Part shown: positions 7,586 to 11,312 of the stretch, one piece after another
How the letters are laid out: each line of letters opens with the position of its first letter
Position numbering within the stretch: position 1 is the stretch's first letter
Source of the DNA: Gammaproteobacteria bacterium
GTDB taxonomy: Bacteria; Pseudomonadota; Gammaproteobacteria; Ga0077536
Assembly (NCBI GenBank): GCA_030639105.1
Contig: DAOWDI010000216.1
Span: forward strand, 1-11,312
Reading direction: 5' to 3'
DNA: 11,312 nt
Translations under genes and position numbers: made by a program
The notes under the pieces: model-generated
Told to the model about the DNA's origin: nothing
The model's input: the letters and a program-made list of their open reading frames with translations, nothing else
Database searches by the model: none

Positions 7586-8941
7586 TCAGAAATCATTGCG
7601 TACCGTGAGCATGAATTCAACACGGTCGTAGTCGTTGGTGATGATGTTCGAATCGTTGTTGGTGTAGCGGATCGTCGGCGACAAACTCCAGTTGCGGTCG
7701 AACTGATAGCGATAGCCGGTATTGACGTCGAAGTAGTCGTCGTTGCGCTTTTTTAGAAAAGTCGGGTCGGTGTCGTCATAGTCACTGCCCTCATAGGTGA
7801 AGGCGCCGAATAATGTGCTCTTGGGATAGGGCGTTATTTGACCGCCAATGCGCACGCCGTAGAAATCGTTGGAGAAATGTTTGCCGCGCGACTCGCTTGT
7901 TTCGTCCTCAACCCCGCCGAAGGCACTGATAAACATCACCGGATCATAGGCTGTATTGAGGAAGGCATGGCCCCAACCGGCGCCGCCGGTATAACGGTTG
8001 ACGTCGCGTACACGCTGCTCGGGATAGCGCACCATCGAGGCCTGGACGAAGAGAGTGAACTGGTTGGCCTGATCCATCGTGTACTGCCATTGACCGCTCG
8101 TACCGAAGACCTCACGGTCGCTGCGCGCCGGGCCCGAGCCCTCGATCCTCACCGTGGTGCCGTCGAGCGAGACGCGGAACTGGTTTTTCGGATCGCGCCG
8201 CCAGTTGATCCCGAGCTGACCGTTGGCCAGCAGCGAGGAGAAATCGGCCTCGTCCACCGCGAGGCGATGATCGATGTCGCCGTTGATGAACAGGCTCAAA
8301 CCGCGCTCGTAGTCGATCGGCGAGGTGATCCTGACCCCGGCGCCGATGTCCCAAATGGGACTGTTCTCGTCACGCGAGCCATCGTCGAGGGGGACAGATG
8401 CACCGCCGAATGCTGGAATCGCAATGCTGCTCTCATCGGTGGCGCTGTTGACGTTGCTGTCGTAGCCGAGCCCCATCTTGACATAAGGACGGTAGCGCGT
8501 GCGCGATGCATCGTGGTATTGGTCGATGGTGGAGATGTAGCGGTTGATCGTCCGTTGAACCTCATCAGGAAGGTCCATCTCTTGGACCTTGTCGAACTCG
8601 CCCTTGGCGTCATCGGTATCGCCGAGCACGAGATAGGCGCGCGCGAGTTCGGCGCGCGCCGGCCCACTGTCCGGTGCCGCATCGACGGCGCGCTCTAAGG
8701 CGAATACGGCCTCGAGCGCATGTCCGGAATCGAGTGCCGCGAGACCGAGGAGATAATCGAACGCGGGATCGCCGGCGCGCGCCTCCTCCATCGGTTTGAG
8801 CAGTTCATAGGCGGCCTGCGCCTGGCCTTGCTCCATGAGCGTCTCGGCTTGGCTCACCGCTTCATCGGCGGCCACGCCGATAGGGCATGCGGTTAGTAAA
8901 AGCAAGCAGGAGATGATCCAAAAGTTTGTCGTTTTCGGCAC
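7586..8941 (-). CDS. TPR plus outer-membrane beta-barrel protein, Slam-like (DUF560 / PF04575 type)
   Basis: Slam proteins move certain lipoproteins or soluble clients across the outer membrane; this one has the same plan. Seen: 451 residues, slightly shorter than Neisseria Slam1. An export signal (1-25) precedes TPR-like helices at about 27-145 (AYELLKPMEEARAGDPAFDY, GHALEAVFALERAVDAAPDS, ARAELARAYLVLGD). From RPYVKMGLGYDSNVNSATD (151-169), a typical barrel entry for this family, the rest is alternating beta strands ending in VRND-Phe, the C-terminal aromatic expected for BAM-inserted barrels. The start is GTG (8941-8939) with AAGGGG six bases upstream; the first ATG lies after the signal peptide. 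LTAC at 16-19 fits a lipobox, so either lipidation at Cys19 or Sec cleavage near VAA-DE is possible. Directly upstream of the FecR-domain gene, 18 bases apart. Assignment by pattern, not by search. Confidence 0.82.
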   Translation of the reverse strand: MPKTTNFWIISCLLLLTACPIGVAADEAVSQAETLMEQGQAQAAYELLKPMEEARAGDPAFDYLLGLAALDSGHALEAVFALERAVDAAPDSGPARAELARAYLVLGDTDDAKGEFDKVQEMDLPDEVQRTINRYISTIDQYHDASRTRYRPYVKMGLGYDSNVNSATDESSIAIPAFGGASVPLDDGSRDENSPIWDIGAGVRITSPIDYERGLSLFINGDIDHRLAVDEADFSSLLANGQLGINWRRDPKNQFRVSLDGTTVRIEGSGPARSDREVFGTSGQWQYTMDQANQFTLFVQASMVRYPEQRVRDVNRYTGGAGWGHAFLNTAYDPVMFISAFGGVEDETSESRGKHFSNDFYGVRIGGQITPYPKSTLFGAFTYEGSDYDDTDPTFLKKRNDDYFDVNTGYRYQFDRNWSLSPTIRYTNNDSNIITNDYDRVEFMLTVRNDF

Positions 8942-9101
8942 GGCTGTCCCCTTGGCAAATTACCGTTATTTCTATGGTTGGAAACTACCACAATAGTGTG
9001 GCATAAAGGGTATGTTTTTCCAAGCAAAAATCTCGATAATAGTATTTGAAGCGTGAAGTGTTGTAATTTGTCAACAACCGTGCGGTAGTGAACTGGGGCT
9101 C
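8942..9101 (-). promoter_or_regulatory. AT-rich upstream region of the Slam-like/FecR operon
   Basis: This 160-base gap is clearly more AT-rich than the genes around it. On the minus strand a perfect TTGACA lies at 9074-9069, but no good -10 sits 16-18 bases on. A weaker pair is ATTACA (9067-9062) with TACTAT (9044-9039) at 17 bases, and TATTAT overlaps at 9041-9036. Either choice would leave a leader of about 85-95 bases carrying the nested inverted repeats at 8978-9023. The ribosome binding site AAGGGG lies just upstream of the GTG start. TGTTG/CAACA arms (9059-9076) overlap the putative -35 and could be an operator. The promoter call is tentative. Confidence 0.4.
8978..9023. repeat. Nested inverted repeats in the Slam-like leader
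   Basis: Outer arms TTGGAAA (8978-8984) and TTTCCAA (9017-9023) are perfect inverted repeats. Inside them CCACA (8988-8992) and TGTGG (8997-9001) form a second, tight palindrome with a four-base loop. It lies 37-82 bases upstream of the GTG start. There is no T run after it, so a terminator is unlikely; an operator or leader hairpin fits better. The two arm pairs are not coaxial, since the inner one is off-centre. Confidence 0.45.
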
Positions 9102-9557
9102 TTAGGGCGGATCTTCGCGACGGTAGCTGCCCTCGATGGTATTCGATTGCGAGGTGCGTACGTGGAGGTTGGTTTGGGCGCGGTCGATGAAGTGCTTGAG
9201 CAGGGCCTGGGCCATGCGCCGGCGGATCCCGGGTACCAGGGCGATGAAGCCAATGGCGTCGGTGAAAAACCCCGGGGTCAAGAGCAGAACTCCGCTGATG
9301 AGCAACATCAAGCCTTCCACCAGTTCGACCGCCGGCAGTTCGCCCTTATCGGCGGCCCGTTGTACACGGCGCAGCGTCTGCAGGCCCTGCAGGCGCAACA
9401 GCCAGGCGCCGACCACCGCGGTCAGTACGACGACCAATACGGTAGTGCCCGCGCCAATTATCTTTCCTATCGAGATCAGCAGATAGATCTCGAGCAGGGG
9501 AACGGTGAGCAGCAGCAACAGCAGAACGGCAAATGGAGAGATGCGTGGGCCAGCCAT
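9102..9557 (-). CDS. fxsA: FxsA family membrane protein
   Basis: A small cytoplasmic-membrane protein; in E. coli, overproduced FxsA (suppressor of F exclusion) relieves phage T7 exclusion by the F plasmid. Its normal role is not known. Seen: 151 residues with hydrophobic segments at about 8-28 (FAVLLLLLLTVPLLEIYLLIS) and 33-53 (IGAGTTVLVVVLTAVVGAWLL), then the family hallmark LLISGVLLLTPGFFTDAIGF near 85-104, followed by VPGIRRRM and a polar tail that is poorly conserved in the family. The start is fixed closely: an in-frame TAA lies one codon before the ATG at 9557. No Shine-Dalgarno site is present. It is divergent from cutA-dsbD; in E. coli fxsA also lies close to cutA and dsbD. Confidence 0.93.
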   Translation of the reverse strand: MAGPRISPFAVLLLLLLTVPLLEIYLLISIGKIIGAGTTVLVVVLTAVVGAWLLRLQGLQTLRRVQRAADKGELPAVELVEGLMLLISGVLLLTPGFFTDAIGFIALVPGIRRRMAQALLKHFIDRAQTNLHVRTSQSNTIEGSYRREDPP

Positions 9558-9618
9558 GACTTACTATATGGGAGGTGGTTCCCGGATTACAATGGCCGCG
9601 GCCAATAGCCCGACTGAC
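9558..9618. promoter_or_regulatory. Divergent promoter region fxsA / cutA
   Basis: Leftward, TTGTAA (9592-9587) and TATAGT (9568-9563) are 18 bases apart and make a good sigma-70 promoter for fxsA; the predicted transcript start falls at or within a base or two of the fxsA ATG. Rightward, TACAAT at 9588-9593 is a fair -10 for cutA but has no good -35. It overlaps the fxsA -35, so the two promoters may interfere. GGAGGT at 9571-9576 lies 15 bases before the ATG at 9592 and is too far to decide the cutA start. Confidence 0.5.
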
Positions 9619-9951
9619 ATGAGTCCTTATCATTCAACAGACAAACTGGTGGTCCTTTGCACCTGCCCCGACGAAGACACGGCCGCCGTCATGGCCCGGG
9701 AGCTCGTCCGGAAACATCTCGCGGCGTGTGTCAACGTGCAGGGCCGGATCCGGTCTATCTACCGATGGAACAACGAGGTGACCGAGGATACTGAAGCATT
9801 AATGGTGATCAAGACCACGACTTCGCGTTACCGGGAACTGGAACGGGTGATCGTCGAACTGCATCCGTATGAACTCCCGGAGATCATCGCGGTCCCTATC
9901 GAACAAGGTTTTGAGCGATATCTGGCATGGATCCAAGACAGTACTTCGTAG
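9619..9951 (+). CDS. cutA: CutA family divalent-cation tolerance protein
   Basis: CutA proteins are small, very stable cytosolic trimers with a PII-like fold; E. coli cutA mutations affect copper tolerance, but the molecular role is unsettled. Seen: LVVLCTCPDEDTAAVMAREL, then KHLAACVNVQGRIRSIYRWNNEV, the middle TEALMVIKTTTSRYREL, and ELHPYELPEIIAVPIEQGFERYLAWI, which cover the family end to end. From the ATG at 9619 the protein has 110 residues, against 112 in E. coli. In-frame ATGs at 9592 and 9568 would add 9 or 17 residues, and the reading frame stays open back into fxsA. I chose 9619 by family length, because no start has a convincing Shine-Dalgarno site. Its 3' end overlaps dsbD by 25 bases, as expected for a coupled cutA-dsbD unit. 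Confidence 0.93.
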   Translation: MSPYHSTDKLVVLCTCPDEDTAAVMARELVRKHLAACVNVQGRIRSIYRWNNEVTEDTEALMVIKTTTSRYRELERVIVELHPYELPEIIAVPIEQGFERYLAWIQDSTS

Positions 9952-11312
9952 CAGCCTGCTTCGCGCTGTCGCTCTGCGCCGCACCAACCGCGCATGCGGG
10001 CTTGTTCGATGCACTCGATAAGCTCGGCGGCGGCGAACATGAATTTTTGGACCCACAACAGGCTTTTCGTTTCACCCACGACATCGAGCCGGATGGCGCC
10101 GTCAGGCTCAGTTGGGAGATCGAACCGGGTTATTACCTTTACCGTGATAAAGTCGCCGCCAGCTCGGTGGTTCCCGGGGTGGAGGTGCGGATGCTGGAAC
10201 GGCCGCGGGGCATCATAAAGGATGACCCACAGTTCGGCCCCGTCGCCATCTACAAACACAGCGCCACGGTGCGCGCGCCGATCACGCTCTTGGCGGATGC
10301 ACCATCGACGGCGACGCTGCAGGTCACCTATCAGGGCTGCGCCGAAGACGGGATCTGTTATCCGCCGATCAAGAAGAACATCGACCTCCTCGTCGATGCC
10401 CTGATTGCGCCGGCCGCGGCGCAGGCACCGCTCGACCCCGCGGTTGGCGTGCCGGGGCTGTCGGCGGACGACATCGCAGCTCATTTGGCGGCGCGTTCTG
10501 CCATCGCCGTCGCCGGCACCTTTTATATCTTTGGTCTGCTGCTCGCCTTCACGCCATGCGTGTTCCCGATGGTCCCGATCCTGTCCGGGATCATTGTCGG
10601 CCAAGGTCAAACCATGTCGGTCAAACGCGGACTGTCCCTGTCCGCGGTCTACGTCTTGGCCGTCGCCGTGACTTATGCGCTGGTCGGGCTCGCCGCGGGC
10701 CTCTTTGGCCACAACCTGCAGGCCACATTTCAACAACCCAGTGTGCTTATCGCTTTCAGTCTCCTATTCGTCGTGCTTGCCCTGTCGATGTTCGGATTCT
10801 ACGAACTGCGATTGCCGGTGAGCGTGCAGCAGCGCATTGACCGGTTCGGCCGTACGCAACGCGGCGGTAACGTCGCCGGGGTCGCGGCGATGGGCGTGTT
10901 ATCAGCGATCATCGTCGGGCCCTGCGTCGCGCCGCCGCTCGCGGGTGCGTTGATCTATCTCGGACATCAGGGCAGTCCGATCATTGGCGGCACGGCATTG
11001 TTTGCGCTGGGGCTCGGGATGGGGTCACCACTGCTCCTGATCGGCGCCTCGGCGGGCAAATTGCTGCCGCGTGCGGGCGCCTGGATGGATGTTATCAATC
11101 GGGTGTTCGGCGTGATGCTGCTTGCCGTCGCCATCTGGTTTCTCGAGCGCATCCTGCCCGCCCCGTTGGTCTTGGCTCTGTGGGCCTTATTGATCATGGT
11201 ATCGGCTATCTACATGGGTGCGCTCGATCGGATCGTACAGCCACAGGCAGGCTGGCGGCGCCTCTTCAAGGGTGTCGGCCTTGCCATGCTGTGCTACGGA
11301 GCGGTGCTCATC
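9927..11312 (+). CDS. dsbD: Thiol:disulfide interchange protein DsbD (open at the right edge)
   Basis: Carries electrons from cytosolic thioredoxin across the inner membrane to periplasmic DsbC, DsbG and CcmG. Seen: 462 codons open to the window edge (E. coli DsbD has 565). A signal peptide spans 1-24, with cleavage after AHA. The periplasmic alpha domain carries the redox pair Cys138/Cys144 in YQGCAEDGICYPP. The membrane domain carries LAFTPCVFPMVPILSG (Cys211) and IVGPCVAPPLAGALIYL (Cys333), the two transmembrane redox cysteines within Pro-flanked motifs, and further hydrophobic segments to 462. The C-terminal thioredoxin-like gamma domain with its CXXC lies beyond the window. The ATG at 9927 lies inside the end of cutA, overlapping it by 25 bases in another frame, which suggests coupled translation. 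All key residues visible are intact. Confidence 0.96.
   Translation, partial: MDPRQYFVAACFALSLCAAPTAHAGLFDALDKLGGGEHEFLDPQQAFRFTHDIEPDGAVRLSWEIEPGYYLYRDKVAASSVVPGVEVRMLERPRGIIKDDPQFGPVAIYKHSATVRAPITLLADAPSTATLQVTYQGCAEDGICYPPIKKNIDLLVDALIAPAAAQAPLDPAVGVPGLSADDIAAHLAARSAIAVAGTFYIFGLLLAFTPCVFPMVPILSGIIVGQGQTMSVKRGLSLSAVYVLAVAVTYALVGLAAGLFGHNLQATFQQPSVLIAFSLLFVVLALSMFGFYELRLPVSVQQRIDRFGRTQRGGNVAGVAAMGVLSAIIVGPCVAPPLAGALIYLGHQGSPIIGGTALFALGLGMGSPLLLIGASAGKLLPRAGAWMDVINRVFGVMLLAVAIWFLERILPAPLVLALWALLIMVSAIYMGALDRIVQPQAGWRRLFKGVGLAMLCYGAVLI

Noticed and set aside
7838-8698. 286-codon rightward open frame opposite the Slam-like gene
   Set aside because: Antisense to a TPR and barrel coding region with strong family features; no independent support.
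8978-9023. Terminator for fxsA
   Set aside because: The nested hairpins are not followed by a T run on the minus strand and lie about 80 bases past the fxsA stop.
9505-9618. Longer cutA start inside fxsA
   Set aside because: It would add 38 residues antisense to the fxsA start region that CutA proteins lack; family length favours 9619.
9828-10736. 302-codon leftward open frame over cutA and dsbD
   Set aside because: It is charge-rich low-complexity sequence opposite the DsbD signal peptide, alpha domain and first membrane part; no motif is seen.
1-11312. CRISPR array, tRNA, insertion sequence or phage genes
   Set aside because: I saw no regularly spaced direct repeats, cloverleaf-type sequence, transposase motifs or phage structural genes on either strand.

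Overview
The window looks like chromosomal DNA of a GC-rich gammaproteobacterium, possibly a Chromatiales or sulfur-oxidiser type lineage; that assignment is inferred from gene content and synteny only. The order glnE - ilvE - LPS-core glycosyltransferases is the one known from Pseudomonas, and the fxsA / cutA / dsbD neighbourhood recalls the fxsA-aspA-dcuA-cutA-dsbD region of E. coli. No tRNA, rRNA, CRISPR array, insertion sequence or integrase is visible.

Layout. Positions 1-5165 read leftward: glnE (glutamine synthetase adenylyltransferase/deadenylylase), a 190-base gap with an inverted repeat, ilvE (branched-chain aminotransferase), an ELM1-family protein, and the first 74 codons of a family-4 glycosyltransferase that runs off the left edge. 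The last three are tightly packed and probably one transcript. A clear rho-independent terminator (about 5235-5264) separates this block from the next.

Positions 5288-8941, also leftward, hold a two-gene cassette: a GTG-started TPR plus outer-membrane beta-barrel protein of the Slam (surface lipoprotein assembly modifier) type, followed 18 bases later by a 759-residue exported protein with an N-terminal FecR domain and a long glycine/threonine-rich C-terminal part that resembles the beta-barrel lobes of TbpB-like proteins. It has no lipobox. This is the most interesting part of the window: a candidate transporter/client pair in which a FecR domain is carried to the surface or outside by a Slam-like pore. 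An AT-rich 160-base leader with nested inverted repeats precedes it.

Positions 9102-11312 hold a divergent unit: fxsA (leftward, small membrane protein, apparently without a leader or Shine-Dalgarno site) and cutA-dsbD (rightward, overlapping by 25 bases). dsbD is open at the right edge, with 462 codons present; its C-terminal thioredoxin-like domain lies outside. DsbD supplies reducing power to the periplasm. Any tie to the cysteine pairs of the FecR protein is only a suggestion.
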